64,000 bases of DNA from Sphingobacterium allocomposti (GCF_008124885.1 NZ_VNHX01000012.1:1-64000), one strand, 5' to 3'; positions 8,596-17,970 are shown, numbered from the stretch's first letter. A program made the numbers and translations. The notes: generated from the sequence alone by a model not told the origin.

Positions 8596-9207
8596 TTATA
8601 AACGGTCTATACGGATCCAACCCATGCCGGCTGCTATAGCGCCCTGCACGCCTGGGTCTCCGTCCTCGAATACCAAACAGTCTTTCGGGTCCACGCCGAG
8701 GTGCTGTGCGGCCAACAGAAAAGGCTGAGGAGAGGGCTTACCCTCCGGCGTATCTCCGGCGCATACCAGTGTCTCAAACTTACCTGCAACATCGATGACC
8801 TCTAAGGTGATTGCCAGCGTACTCCGCGAGCCGCCCGAAACAATGCCGATTTTCTTTTTTCCAACATTTGCAAACAAATGGGCTAATACATAGTCAATCG
8901 GTTTGGTCTCCCGTATGAAACGTTCGATAAATATGGCAGACTTCCTTTTAGCAAAGGGATGTATGTCGAGCGGTACGGCATAACGCCTTCCTATTTCTTC
9001 TGCGACGGCCACCGTTGGCCAACCGGCTAACTCCTCGATAATCTGCTCGTCGAGCACAATCCCGTATTCGGCAGCGGTGGCCACATATGCGGCTTTATGT
9101 GCGGGCATATTATCGGCAAGCGTGCCGTCTACATCGTACAGTAATGCCTGAAACGGTTCGGATTTTTCTTGTAAAATTTGAAATTTTCGCTGTGACTCTG
9201 GACTCAT
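8596..9207 (-). CDS. HAD-superfamily phosphatase (beta-phosphoglucomutase-like)
   Basis: 203 residues, subfamily IA size. Motif I is LLYDVDGTLADN (nucleophile Asp near 25). A four-helix cap follows. Motif II is GIVSGGSRSTL and motif III/IV is CLVFEDGDPGVQGAIAAGM, where the usual EDSxxG reads EDGDPG. Likely a soluble phosphatase for a small sugar phosphate; the substrate cannot be told. A minus-strand TATTTTTG box lies 4 nt before the ATG, overlapping the T-run of the proline dehydrogenase terminator. It converges with 7224-8579 with no terminator in the 16-bp gap. Confidence 0.85.
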   Translation of the reverse strand: MSPESQRKFQILQEKSEPFQALLYDVDGTLADNMPAHKAAYVATAAEYGIVLDEQIIEELAGWPTVAVAEEIGRRYAVPLDIHPFAKRKSAIFIERFIRETKPIDYVLAHLFANVGKKKIGIVSGGSRSTLAITLEVIDVAGKFETLVCAGDTPEGKPSPQPFLLAAQHLGVDPKDCLVFEDGDPGVQGAIAAGMGWIRIDRL

Positions 9208-9212
9208 CCGGC

Positions 9213-9245
9213 AAAAATAAAAAATCCCGGCTAAAGTCCGGGATC
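9213..9245 (-). terminator. Terminator of proline dehydrogenase
   Basis: On the minus strand ATCCCGG, a 7-nt loop and CCGGGAT are followed by TTTTTTATTTTT. It lies directly after the proline dehydrogenase stop and just before the HAD gene start. The end of its T-tract doubles as a perfect -7 box (TATTTTTG, 9212-9219). Confidence 0.85.
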
Positions 9246-9247
9246 TT

Positions 9248-10441
9248 TTATTTCCGTTGTTTTCTCCGTTCTTTCTCCTTCATTATGAGTGCAAGCTCGC
9301 GGCCGGTCTGTCCGCCGACGGATGTATTCTCCTGAGCCCTCCGGAACAGGTATGGCATGACTGCCTTAACCGGGCCATAGGGCATGTATTTCGCAACGTT
9401 GAAGCCCGACGCCGCAAGATTAAAGGATAGGTTATCCGACATCCCGAGCAATTGAGCAAAGAAAATATGCTCATTTTTGGGCGAAATGCCGCGCGAAACC
9501 ATTTCTTCGGCCAACAATTTTGAGCTTTCCTCATTGTGTGTTCCTGCCATCAGTCCGATACGGTTAATATGATCGAGGCAAAAGCGGATAGCTTCATTGT
9601 AATCGTCGTCCGACGCCTGTTTAGTGGGCTGAATGGGCGAGACGTATCCCTTTTCGGCGGCCCGTTCACGCTCGATTTCCATATAGGCTCCTCGTACGAC
9701 CTTGGCGCCCAGGTAGAAATTCTGCGTCTGTGCATACGCAAAATCCGCCTTTAGCGAGGCTAGTTTATCCGTCCGGTAAAGCTGATAGGTATTGTACACG
9801 ATAACCTGTGTCTGGTTATATTTTTCCATCATCTCGCGGGCAAGGTCGTCTATAGTATCCTGAATCCAGGAATGTTCAGCGTCGACCAACACCTTAATGC
9901 CAGCGTCATGACAAGCCCTACAAATCCGGTCGACACGATTGTACAGCCGCTGGAATTCCGCTTTCTCCTCGGCCGTAAACGGTTGCTTTGCATCCGATTT
10001 GGCCAGCAGATCAAACCGCCCGAGTCCAGTAGGCTTAAAAACGCAGAACGATATCAACTTTTCCTGTTTTGCATACGCTACCGTACGCAAAATTTCCTCA
10101 CACGTTTGATCGAAACTATCTTCCGACTCCTCGCCTTCCACCGAATAGTCTAAGATTGTCGTAACACCGCCCAACCCGAGCTCTTTAATCGCGGGCGCAC
10201 ATCCAGATATGGACTCGCCTCCACAAAACTGCTTGTAAATTGTATTGCGGATGATACCCTGAATGGGCAAACCTATATTTAACGCAAAAGTGGTTATGGG
10301 GGTTCCGATTTTTATCAATGTGTTGCTGGCGACCATTTTAAAGAGCCAATAGGCTTTTTCGAGGTCTTTGTCGCTCTTGTTCCGAAAAGCTATTTCCGTA
10401 TTATTAAAATCCAGTCTGAGCTGGCTGTTAGCAGAAATCAT
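9248..10441 (-). CDS. Proline dehydrogenase (monofunctional, FAD-dependent)
   Basis: 397 residues; oxidises proline to pyrroline-5-carboxylate and passes electrons to the quinone pool. It is the stand-alone PRODH barrel, not the bifunctional PutA. Family features seen: VLVDAEHSWIQDTIDDLA, KVVRGAYMEIER, GLMAGTHNEES and the C-terminal MPYLFRRAQEN, the substrate-gripping RRxxEN-type motif. The ATG is preceded by a minus-strand TAATTTTG (10461-10468), a good -7 box. It has its own terminator and no P5C dehydrogenase next to it. Confidence 0.93.
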   Translation of the reverse strand: MISANSQLRLDFNNTEIAFRNKSDKDLEKAYWLFKMVASNTLIKIGTPITTFALNIGLPIQGIIRNTIYKQFCGGESISGCAPAIKELGLGGVTTILDYSVEGEESEDSFDQTCEEILRTVAYAKQEKLISFCVFKPTGLGRFDLLAKSDAKQPFTAEEKAEFQRLYNRVDRICRACHDAGIKVLVDAEHSWIQDTIDDLAREMMEKYNQTQVIVYNTYQLYRTDKLASLKADFAYAQTQNFYLGAKVVRGAYMEIERERAAEKGYVSPIQPTKQASDDDYNEAIRFCLDHINRIGLMAGTHNEESSKLLAEEMVSRGISPKNEHIFFAQLLGMSDNLSFNLAASGFNVAKYMPYGPVKAVMPYLFRRAQENTSVGGQTGRELALIMKEKERRKQRK

Positions 10442-10460
10442 ATGTTCAAAAATTAATGGC

Positions 10461-10468
10461 CAAAATTA
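10461..10468 (-). promoter_or_regulatory. -7 box of the proline dehydrogenase gene
   Basis: Minus-strand TAATTTTG matches TAnnTTTG exactly, 19 bp before the ATG. No TTTG was found at the ideal -33 distance. Confidence 0.4.
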
Positions 10469-10528
10469 AATATTTATTTTGAATAGCGTTATATTTACAA
10501 ACTGCTAGAGGGCATTTATTTGAAAAAG

Positions 10529-10735
10529 ATGCAAACGTTTTCATTAGAAGGAGAGTATATTCAATTAATTCAGTTATTGAAGGCTATGAACTGGGTAGAA
10601 CATGGCGCGATGGCCCAGTGGGTCGTCGAAGAGGGGCTTGTGAAGTACAACGGACAAGTCGACTACCGCAAGCGGCTGAAAGTCAGGGTCGGTGATATCA
10701 TTGAATTCGACGGGCAGCAGGTTAAAATTATTTAA
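10529..10735 (+). CDS. S4-domain RNA-binding protein (YbcJ-like)
   Basis: A 68-residue protein that is essentially one S4 domain: YIQLIQLLKAMNWVEHGAMAQWVVEEGLVKYNG and a closing RVGDIIEFDGQQVKI. Small stand-alone S4 proteins of this type bind structured RNA, probably rRNA. The ATG at 10529 was preferred over an upstream in-frame TTG at 10520. aroB starts 8 bp after the stop, so the two genes share a transcript; the link in function is unclear. Confidence 0.85.
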   Translation: MQTFSLEGEYIQLIQLLKAMNWVEHGAMAQWVVEEGLVKYNGQVDYRKRLKVRVGDIIEFDGQQVKII

Positions 10736-10743
10736 AACACAAC

Positions 10744-11811
10744 ATGACAAAACAACTACCAAGCCTTGGTTACTCCGTATACTTCGAGAAGGATCTTGCC
10801 TCCTTGGAAACATTTATCGGGCAGCGGTCTTACTCACAGCTGCTGATACTGGTCGACCGGAACACCAACGACCACTGTCTCCCCATTTTACAGGCAGCGC
10901 TCCCCAACCTTACGGATTATGATGTTATCGAGGTAGACCCTGGAGAGGAAAACAAGAATATCGATTTTTGTATCGGCGTATGGAAAACGATGCTCGATTT
11001 TGGTGCCGACCGAAAGGCCCTGATGATCAATCTAGGCGGCGGAGTCGTTACCGACATGGGTGGATTCGCAGCCTCTACGTATAAGCGGGGGATCGACTTC
11101 ATTCAGGTTCCTACAACGCTGCTATCGCAGGTTGACGCCTCGGTAGGGGGAAAGACAGGCATAGACCTGGATAATGTCAAAAACATCATCGGCACGTTCG
11201 CGCAGCCACAGGCTGTTTTTATCAGCTCCGATTTTCTAAAAACACTGGACGATAGACAACTACGATCTGGATTCGCAGAAGTCATTAAGCATGGTCTTAT
11301 CCGTGACAGAGAACTGTTTTTGGAAACACAGACGCTTGATCTGGATAAGGATGACTTAGACGACATTATTTTCCGTTCGGTGTCAATCAAAAATGAAGTT
11401 GTCACACAGGACCCTACGGAGAAAGGCCTTCGGAAGATATTAAACTTCGGACATACGATCGGGCACGCCATCGAAGGGTACTCCATGCTGCACGATGAGA
11501 ATCCGCTTTTGCATGGCGAGGCTATCGCCGCCGGAATGATCTGCGAGGCATATCTTTCGAAAGCAGTAAACGGACTTACCGAACAAGATCTCCAACAGGT
11601 GATCCAAGCGTTTGACAGCCGGTTTGAGCGCTACAACTTTTCGCGCGATATCTATGGCGAACTGCTTCTGCTGATGCAAAACGACAAAAAGAATGAATCC
11701 AATAAAGTCGGGTTCGCTTTGTTATCAGAAATCGGAAAGTGCGACTACAATTGCTATGTGGACGAAAAGTTAATAACGGAGAGCCTGGACTATTATCTAA
11801 ACTTAAAATAA
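10744..11811 (+). CDS. aroB: 3-dehydroquinate synthase
   Basis: 355 residues, full length. Converts DAHP to 3-dehydroquinate, the second step of the shikimate pathway, using NAD+ and a divalent metal. Motifs seen: NAD-site GGGVVTDMGGFAAS, substrate-site TTLLSQVDASVGGKTGID, and the metal-site regions EVIKHGLI, LNFGHTIGHAIE and LLHGEAIAAGM. The other aro genes are not in the window. It sits between an S4 protein and a ThuA-like protein with gaps of 8 and 5 bp, suggesting a three-gene transcript ending at the hairpin near 12554-12586. Confidence 0.96.
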   Translation: MTKQLPSLGYSVYFEKDLASLETFIGQRSYSQLLILVDRNTNDHCLPILQAALPNLTDYDVIEVDPGEENKNIDFCIGVWKTMLDFGADRKALMINLGGGVVTDMGGFAASTYKRGIDFIQVPTTLLSQVDASVGGKTGIDLDNVKNIIGTFAQPQAVFISSDFLKTLDDRQLRSGFAEVIKHGLIRDRELFLETQTLDLDKDDLDDIIFRSVSIKNEVVTQDPTEKGLRKILNFGHTIGHAIEGYSMLHDENPLLHGEAIAAGMICEAYLSKAVNGLTEQDLQQVIQAFDSRFERYNFSRDIYGELLLLMQNDKKNESNKVGFALLSEIGKCDYNCYVDEKLITESLDYYLNLK

Positions 11812-11816
11812 ACAAC

Positions 11817-12533
11817 ATGAAGCACTGGTCATTTCTTATCGGTTTATCCTGTCTGTTCTTTTCCGTTTCTGTCCAAGGTCAGCCTAACGTATTAATATTT
11901 ACGAAGACGACAGGGTTCCGTCACGAAAGTATTCCAAAGGGCGTGGAGACCGTACGCCGGCTTCTTCGTACCGAGCAAATCAGGTCCGTACATTCGGAGG
12001 ATGCAACGTACTTCTGCGCAGATAGTCTTGCCAAATTTCAGGCCGTCATCTTCCTGAGCACAACAGGCGACATCCTAAACGCGGAGCAAAAGCGTGCATT
12101 TCAGACGTTTATTCGTTCGGGCAAAGGGTTTGTCGGGATACATGCGGCATCCGATACTGAGTTTAACTGGCCTTGGTATGGACAGCTGGTGGGCGGCTAT
12201 TTCGCAAGACATCCTGAAGTACAGGACGCAAAATTGGAAGTAGTGGATAACGCGCATGCGTCGACACAGCACCTGCCGAACGTATGGATACATAGAGATG
12301 AATGGTACGACTTTAAAAATGTGCAGCCCGGGCTGCACATCCTGATGACATTAGACGAAAAAAGCTATAAGGGCGGGGGCATGGGCAATTTCCACCCGAT
12401 TGCCTGGTATCGGGAGTTCGATGGCGGCCGCACCTTTTATACAGGGCTGGGACATACGAACGAATCCTATGATGTCGAGAACTTCCAAAAACACCTGATC
12501 GGAGGTATCAAATACGCGCTGGGGTTACACTAA
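11817..12533 (+). CDS. Secreted ThuA-like domain protein
   Basis: 238 residues from the ATG at 11817, 5 bp after aroB. A signal peptide (MKHWSFLIGLSCLFFSVSVQG) precedes a ThuA domain, a glutamine-amidotransferase-like fold, with the family landmarks KTTGFRHESIP, GFVGIHAASDTEFNWPWYG, WIHRDEWYDF and GRTFYTGLGHTNESY. In Bacteroidota, ThuA-like proteins are periplasmic and often accompany sugar or glycoside metabolism, but their reaction is largely undetermined. The SusC/SusD pair follows after a terminator, so it is probably a separate unit. Confidence 0.88.
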   Translation: MKHWSFLIGLSCLFFSVSVQGQPNVLIFTKTTGFRHESIPKGVETVRRLLRTEQIRSVHSEDATYFCADSLAKFQAVIFLSTTGDILNAEQKRAFQTFIRSGKGFVGIHAASDTEFNWPWYGQLVGGYFARHPEVQDAKLEVVDNAHASTQHLPNVWIHRDEWYDFKNVQPGLHILMTLDEKSYKGGGMGNFHPIAWYREFDGGRTFYTGLGHTNESYDVENFQKHLIGGIKYALGLH

Positions 12534-12553
12534 TATTCCCTTCATAATGAAAT

Positions 12554-12586
12554 AAAAAGCTGAATCTGAACGGGTTCAGCTTTTTT
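12554..12586 (+). terminator. Terminator after the S4-aroB-ThuA unit
   Basis: AAAAAGCTGAA pairs with TTCAGCTTTTTT around a 10-nt loop. The T-run directly follows the stem, 21 bp past the stop codon. Confidence 0.85.
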
Positions 12587-12631
12587 GTTGAAAAAAGTTT
12601 AAAGGATATTTTTAATTCGCAAACGATTCCG

Positions 12632-12639
12632 TAACTTAG
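12632..12639 (+). promoter_or_regulatory. Weak -7-like box ahead of the susC leader
   Basis: TAACTTAG matches TAnnTTTG at all but one position and has TTTT (12609-12612) 19 bp upstream in the -33 position. If used, the susC mRNA would have a leader of about 290 nt containing the three-copy repeat. Confidence 0.3.
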
Positions 12640-12665
12640 GTGTGACAAGACTATTGCTAACATTT

Positions 12666-12916
12666 GTAAACTAAACAACTATGACGTAAACGACATTTAC
12701 CTATGTGCGCTATTATGCGAGAAAATCAATCTAATCACGTAAATTTTGTAGACAGACTCCTATGACGTAAAAAAAATTTACCTATCTACACGATTTTGGG
12801 AAGAGTCAGTCTAAACAAGTAAACTAAATTGTAAACTAAACATCTATGACGTAAACAACATTTACCTTATGTGCACTATTGTGCGAAAAAGTCAATCTAA
12901 TCAAGTAAACTAAATT
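12666..12916 (+). repeat. Three ~83-bp tandem repeats with GTAAA-N5-TTTAC dyads upstream of susC
   Basis: Three imperfect units (12666-12747, 12748-12830, 12831-12916) fill the gap before susC. Each contains TATGACGTAAA, a dyad GTAAA-N5-TTTAC (12686-12700, 12767-12781, 12851-12865) and a tail like CAATCTAATCAnGTAAA. The five spacer bases differ between units (CGACA, AAAAA, CAACA) while both arms are unchanged, which points to selection on the dyad. It could be an operator array for a dimeric regulator or an RNA leader structure. A fourth GTAAAC follows directly at 12917. Confidence 0.85.
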
Positions 12917-12941
12917 GTAAACCTTTTTTCAGCTTCAGACC

Positions 12942-15900
12942 ATGAAAAAAACTATTTTTTTTTCTGGCAGATATTCTTTTGCCCCAAAAAAACAGCTGAG
13001 CCGCACCCTGTGGGTCTCAGGAGCCGTGCTTCTTCTCGGGAATAGCACGCTAGCTAACCACCTTATTTTTAATCATGATCCCTTGATTATGGCGGCCCAC
13101 CGGCAGCAGGAAGTTATCGTACGCGGTACGGTGGTCGACGCCGGCACCAAAACACCTTTGGCCGGTGTGACCGTCAAAATTGCAGGGAAGACCACGGCGA
13201 CGTCTACAAATCAAGACGGTAGTTTTGAGATCAAAGCAGCCGTTAACGACGTGCTTGAGGTCAGCTTCATCGGCTATCAGACCAGTACCACCACGGTGGC
13301 TTCGAACACCACCGTGGTGCAGATCGACCTTCAGGCCGACAACAGCAGCCTGGAAGAGGTTGTTGTCACAGGATATGGAGCACAGCGCAGGAAAGATCTT
13401 ACCGGATCCGTCGCCGTCGTCAACGTGGATCAGCTGAAGAGCCAACCCGCGGCATCAGCAGTAGAAGCATTGCAAGGACGCGCAACGGGCGTACAGATCG
13501 TCAACGATGGCGCCCCTGGATCGACACCTCAGATCAAAATACGGGGATACAGTACAATCAACAACAACGAGCCGTTATATGTCATTGACGGCGTGCCATT
13601 TGAAGGAAAGCTCAGCTGGCTAAACCAGAACGACATCGAGTCCATGCAGGTGCTCAAGGACGCCTCGGCAGCATCCATCTACGGTTCCCGCGCCAATAAC
13701 GGTGTCGTCATTATCACCACAAAAACAGGCAGACAGGGAAAACCTCAGATATCGTTTGACTCCTATGTAGGTCTTCAGACCCCCCGTTACAACACGTTCC
13801 CTAAAATGATGACGCCGCAGCAGGTATACGATCTGAACAATAGGCTGAACGGAACAAACCTGACGTTGCCGGATTATCTACTAGCTGGCGAGATCGGCCG
13901 GGAGGACATCGACGACATCACTCCGGCAGACTACGACATGTCCAGATATAACTATTCCAGGGATCCCGCTACGTTCTACCAGATCACCAAAGCAAACAAG
14001 GCCGGAACTGACTGGTTTAGGGAACTGTCGCAGAACGCTCCGACACAAAGCTACCAGCTGAGTGCCACAGGCGGCGGCGAAAATGCCACGTACGCAATGT
14101 CTGCCGGACACCTAAAACAAGAGGGTGCCATTATCCATTCAGGGTTCGAACGTTTTAACGTGCGGGCCAATACGCAATTCAAAGCGTTTAACGGGAAACT
14201 CCGCCTGGGTGAAAATCTACAATACGGTTACACAAAAGGTTTCGGCGTAGGCGTAAACCCCAACACGGCGGGCGGCTACATGGAAGAAGGAAGTATCCTC
14301 GGCTTTGCATTCCGAATCCAGAACATCATCCCCGTTTATGACGAAGGTGGCAACTTTGCCGGCTCCAAAGGCGGATGGGGAAACGGACAGAACCCCGTGG
14401 CTATGGCCTACCGTGGGAAGGACGACGTCAATAAAAGCAATATGTTTTTTGGAAATGCCTATGCCGAGTACGATCTAATTGAAGGCCTGACACTGAGAAC
14501 CAGTTTCGGTATAAAATATGAAAACTATACCGGAATGGATATCACCTATCCGAATCCTGAGTTTTCAGAAGGGTCGTTTAACAACAGTCTCCGTGAATAC
14601 GCCGGCTATAACACGGAGTGGACATGGACAAATACGCTAAACTGGAAGAAAGTCATCGATAAGCACAATCTGAACATTCTCGCCGGTACGGAAGCTATAG
14701 ACAACCGCTCCCGCGATCTTTCCGCAAACCGGAACGGATTTTTTATCTTGAACAGTCTCGATTACTTTTATCTGAACGCCGGTACGACCAATTTCGGAAA
14801 CACCGGAACCGGTGCCTTAGGAGCCTTGTTTTCAATCTTCGGAAAAGTAGACTATAGCTTTGACGACCGCTATATCCTTAGCGCTACGGTACGTCGGGAC
14901 GGATCATCCAACTTCGGTCAGAACAACAGATTCGGGGTGTTCCCCGGCATCAGTGGCGCGTGGCGGTTGTCGAATGAAGAGTTCCTTAAGTCGGTTAACT
15001 GGATCGCAGACCTGAAGCTTCGTGCGGGGTACGGGATTACAGGTAATCAGCGCATTCCTTCTTTTCAGTACATGAACCGATATGCTTCCATCATCAACGA
15101 GTCGTCGTACCCGATTAACGGGCCGGTCAAAACCGGAATCTGGCAACGATCGTATGCCAACCCCGACGTGAAATGGGAGCAGGTCAATGCACTAAACTTA
15201 GGTATCGACTTCACGCTATTCAACGGCGATTTCGATGGTGCCTTCGACTACTACGATAAGAAAACAAAAGACATGTTGTTCCGCGTTCCTTTGCCGGCGG
15301 CAGCCGTCGGTCGCGCAGAGTCGCCTTACGTCAATGTGGGCAACATGCGTAACAGAGGGGTTGAGCTATCGCTCGGCTATCACTACGGACAGCGGCAACA
15401 GAAGCCTTTCACATTGGATCTTACGGGAACAATTTCCCGAAATGTCAATACCGTGGAAGCGCTGGCTCCCTCGGTGTCTTCGCAGATATATGGAAACTTC
15501 CGTAGTATGCAAACGACCATCCTCAAGCCCGGGGAGCAATTCGGCGCGTTCTACGGATACCGCGTCGCGGGAATTTATCAAAGCGATGCGGATGTATCGG
15601 GATCGCCATCGTACGACGGCGCGCGGCCCGGTGGACTTAAATTTGCCGATATCAACGGAGACGGGGTGATAAACGATGCCGACAGGACAATAATCGGCTC
15701 TCCTCATCCTGATTTCATTTACTCGCTGGCTGTGAATGCCGCGTATAAAAACTTCGACCTTTCTATGTTCTTTTATGGATCCCAGGGAAATCAAGTATAC
15801 GACGCGACCCGCTATTTCACGGACTTCAGTGTCTTCTCCGGACAGAAAAGTGCGCGTCTCCTTGACGCATGGAGCCCCACCAATACCGGAAGCGATGTGC

Positions 15901-16214
15901 CATCGCCGACCGTCAATGCGTCTGCTTTTGAATACGCCTCGTCGTCTTACTATATACAGGATGCAAGCTTTTTGAAGCTAAGAAATGTGCAGATAGGGTA
16001 TAACCTGCCCGTACAAAATGTGTTCGGACAGAATACCTCGGTAAGCAGGCTCCGCTTCTACCTGGGGGTAGCGAACGTGTTTACGATCACGAAATACGAT
16101 GGACTGGATCCCGAAGTGACCGCAACGCCAAGTGATTATCCGGCATTAGGCGTGGACTTTGGTGTTTACCCTCAAGCCCGTCAATATACGTTCGGCGTTA
16201 GTTTAGGCTTTTAA
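12942..16214 (+). CDS. SusC/RagA-family TonB-linked outer membrane transporter
   Basis: 1090 residues. Outer-membrane TonB-dependent transporter that, with its SusD partner, takes up oligomeric nutrients. After a signal region there is a carboxypeptidase-regulatory-like beta domain (VRGTVVDAGTKTPLAGVTVKI, about 58-140), a TonB box (EEVVVTGYG), a plug domain (GRATGVQIVNDG through GSRANNGVVIITTKTG) and a long barrel ending in YTFGVSLGF. No N-terminal STN domain is present, so sigma/anti-sigma signalling through this protein is not expected. A calcium-loop-like DINGDGVINDAD lies late in the barrel. susD follows 17 bp later. Substrate is unknown, as no glycosidase or peptidase is linked. Confidence 0.95.
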   Translation: MKKTIFFSGRYSFAPKKQLSRTLWVSGAVLLLGNSTLANHLIFNHDPLIMAAHRQQEVIVRGTVVDAGTKTPLAGVTVKIAGKTTATSTNQDGSFEIKAAVNDVLEVSFIGYQTSTTTVASNTTVVQIDLQADNSSLEEVVVTGYGAQRRKDLTGSVAVVNVDQLKSQPAASAVEALQGRATGVQIVNDGAPGSTPQIKIRGYSTINNNEPLYVIDGVPFEGKLSWLNQNDIESMQVLKDASAASIYGSRANNGVVIITTKTGRQGKPQISFDSYVGLQTPRYNTFPKMMTPQQVYDLNNRLNGTNLTLPDYLLAGEIGREDIDDITPADYDMSRYNYSRDPATFYQITKANKAGTDWFRELSQNAPTQSYQLSATGGGENATYAMSAGHLKQEGAIIHSGFERFNVRANTQFKAFNGKLRLGENLQYGYTKGFGVGVNPNTAGGYMEEGSILGFAFRIQNIIPVYDEGGNFAGSKGGWGNGQNPVAMAYRGKDDVNKSNMFFGNAYAEYDLIEGLTLRTSFGIKYENYTGMDITYPNPEFSEGSFNNSLREYAGYNTEWTWTNTLNWKKVIDKHNLNILAGTEAIDNRSRDLSANRNGFFILNSLDYFYLNAGTTNFGNTGTGALGALFSIFGKVDYSFDDRYILSATVRRDGSSNFGQNNRFGVFPGISGAWRLSNEEFLKSVNWIADLKLRAGYGITGNQRIPSFQYMNRYASIINESSYPINGPVKTGIWQRSYANPDVKWEQVNALNLGIDFTLFNGDFDGAFDYYDKKTKDMLFRVPLPAAAVGRAESPYVNVGNMRNRGVELSLGYHYGQRQQKPFTLDLTGTISRNVNTVEALAPSVSSQIYGNFRSMQTTILKPGEQFGAFYGYRVAGIYQSDADVSGSPSYDGARPGGLKFADINGDGVINDADRTIIGSPHPDFIYSLAVNAAYKNFDLSMFFYGSQGNQVYDATRYFTDFSVFSGQKSARLLDAWSPTNTGSDVPSPTVNASAFEYASSSYYIQDASFLKLRNVQIGYNLPVQNVFGQNTSVSRLRFYLGVANVFTITKYDGLDPEVTATPSDYPALGVDFGVYPQARQYTFGVSLGF

Positions 16215-16231
16215 CTTTAACAAAACGGATT

Positions 16232-17947
16232 ATGAAAAAGAAAAATATCTATATAATGCTGGCTGCAGCAAATATATTATTCGGTAGTTGTGGAAAGGAA
16301 TTTTTGGAAAAAAATCCCCAGGGCGAATTACCTCAGGACCAGATACGGAATAATGAGGGCGTAGAAGCTATTTTGCTGGGCGCATACGGTATATTAAACG
16401 GCAATGTAAGTGGTACGTGGGGGAATTATGCCTCCGCGCCGAGCCAGTGGCTATTTGGAGAGGTCGCAGCGGATAATGCGCACAAAGGTTCTGAAGAAAC
16501 AGACCAACCGAACATGAACCTGATCGAGCTGCTGCGCCCCAACCCGGCGAATGACAATCTCTCAACAATGTGGCAGATCTACTACGAAGGGGTTATGCGC
16601 TGCAATGCCACAATCCGGGTATTGAAAGAAGATCAGGCGGGACAGCCTACCATCAGCGCCGCCCGCGCCGTCGAGATCGAAGCTGAAGCAAAGATGTTGA
16701 GAGGACATTATTACTTCTATCTTTGGCGTATCTTCCGTAACATCCCCTGGATAGACGAGAACACCTCGCTCGACGATGCGAAGGTGGTAAAAAACGACAC
16801 CGATATCTATCCAAAGATTATCGAAGACATAAAATTTGCATCGGAAAACCTACCTGTATCAAAGATCAACGGAGAGAAAGGGCGCATGGATAGATACATT
16901 GCCAAAGCGTACCTGGGCAAACTGTATCTATACGAAAAGAAGTTCGAGCTTGCGCTTCCGCTTTTCCAGGAGGTTATCGCAGGCAAAGACATCACGGCAA
17001 TGCCCTTCGAGAACAACTTTAACGTAGAGACGGAAGACGGCCCTGAGGCACTCATGGTGTCGAAGCATGCCATTAACCCCAACGGTTCTGGTGACAACGC
17101 GAATGTGGGAGATATGCTTAGCGGTTTATATGGGACATCACCAGTCGGATGCTGTGGTTTTTATCAGCCTTCGATAGATCTCGTGAATGCCTATAGGGTA
17201 GACGAAAACGGCCTGCCATACCTGGACGGCTCCTACAGAACAAACCCCTATAAGTCGGACGCAGGCCTGGAAGGAGCTGCCAAAACAAACTACAAAGTGG
17301 ATCAGTCGTTACGGGTAGATCCCCGTCTGGATTACACTGTTGGGCGTCGCGGCGTTCCTTATCTTGACTACGGCATTATGCCCGGCGATGCCTGGATCCG
17401 CTCGTCGAGCTATGCAGGGCCCTTCGTGGGTATCAAGACAATGATCTATCGAAGCCAGTTTGCGTCGCACGCCGTTCCCGGTGAGGCGTACATAACAGGA
17501 CTCGACGTAAATATCATGCGCCTTGCCGATGTGATATTGATGGCCGCCGAGTGTGCAGTGGAACTGGGCGACCTCAACATGGCACTGACCTATGTTAATG
17601 CCGTCCGTGCGCGGGCATCGAAGCTGCCTCATAAACAGATCGACGGGAAAGATGCCGCCAACTACCAGGTGAAACCATACCCGGTTTTTCCCAATCCGGA
17701 ATATGCGCGTAATGCCGTGCGTATGGAAAGACGATTGGAACTCGCTCTGGAAGGGCACCGCTTTTTCGATCTGGTACGGTGGGGTATAGCAAAGCAGACA
17801 ATAGAAAGCTACTCTTCATTTGAAGGCTCTTTATTACCTGCATTTAAAGGCATTGTATTCAATCCGCATAACGCGTATTTTCCAATTCCGCAGATCGAAA
17901 TAGATAGAAGCAGCGGCACGCTGCAGCAAAATACGGGGTATAATTAA
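16232..17947 (+). CDS. SusD/RagB-family nutrient-binding lipoprotein
   Basis: 571 residues. Surface lipoprotein forming the lid of the SusC channel. The signal peptide ends in a lipobox (ILFGSC; Cys at about residue 20). The family's helical TPR-like scaffold is visible in AEAKMLRGHYYFYLWRIFRNI and in RLADVILMAAECAVELGDL with YVNAVRARA. The C-terminus has the standard RRLELALEGHRFFDLVRWG and the terminal FPIPQIEI-type strand. The same operon as susC, closed by a strong hairpin. Confidence 0.95.
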   Translation: MKKKNIYIMLAAANILFGSCGKEFLEKNPQGELPQDQIRNNEGVEAILLGAYGILNGNVSGTWGNYASAPSQWLFGEVAADNAHKGSEETDQPNMNLIELLRPNPANDNLSTMWQIYYEGVMRCNATIRVLKEDQAGQPTISAARAVEIEAEAKMLRGHYYFYLWRIFRNIPWIDENTSLDDAKVVKNDTDIYPKIIEDIKFASENLPVSKINGEKGRMDRYIAKAYLGKLYLYEKKFELALPLFQEVIAGKDITAMPFENNFNVETEDGPEALMVSKHAINPNGSGDNANVGDMLSGLYGTSPVGCCGFYQPSIDLVNAYRVDENGLPYLDGSYRTNPYKSDAGLEGAAKTNYKVDQSLRVDPRLDYTVGRRGVPYLDYGIMPGDAWIRSSSYAGPFVGIKTMIYRSQFASHAVPGEAYITGLDVNIMRLADVILMAAECAVELGDLNMALTYVNAVRARASKLPHKQIDGKDAANYQVKPYPVFPNPEYARNAVRMERRLELALEGHRFFDLVRWGIAKQTIESYSSFEGSLLPAFKGIVFNPHNAYFPIPQIEIDRSSGTLQQNTGYN

Positions 17948-17970
17948 TACCGCCTTTTTGAAGACCGAAA

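Noticed and set aside
12942-16214. Possible SusC-linked polysaccharide utilisation locus
   Set aside because: No glycosidase, lyase, peptidase or regulator is adjacent, so the pair cannot be assigned to a substrate or called a full locus.
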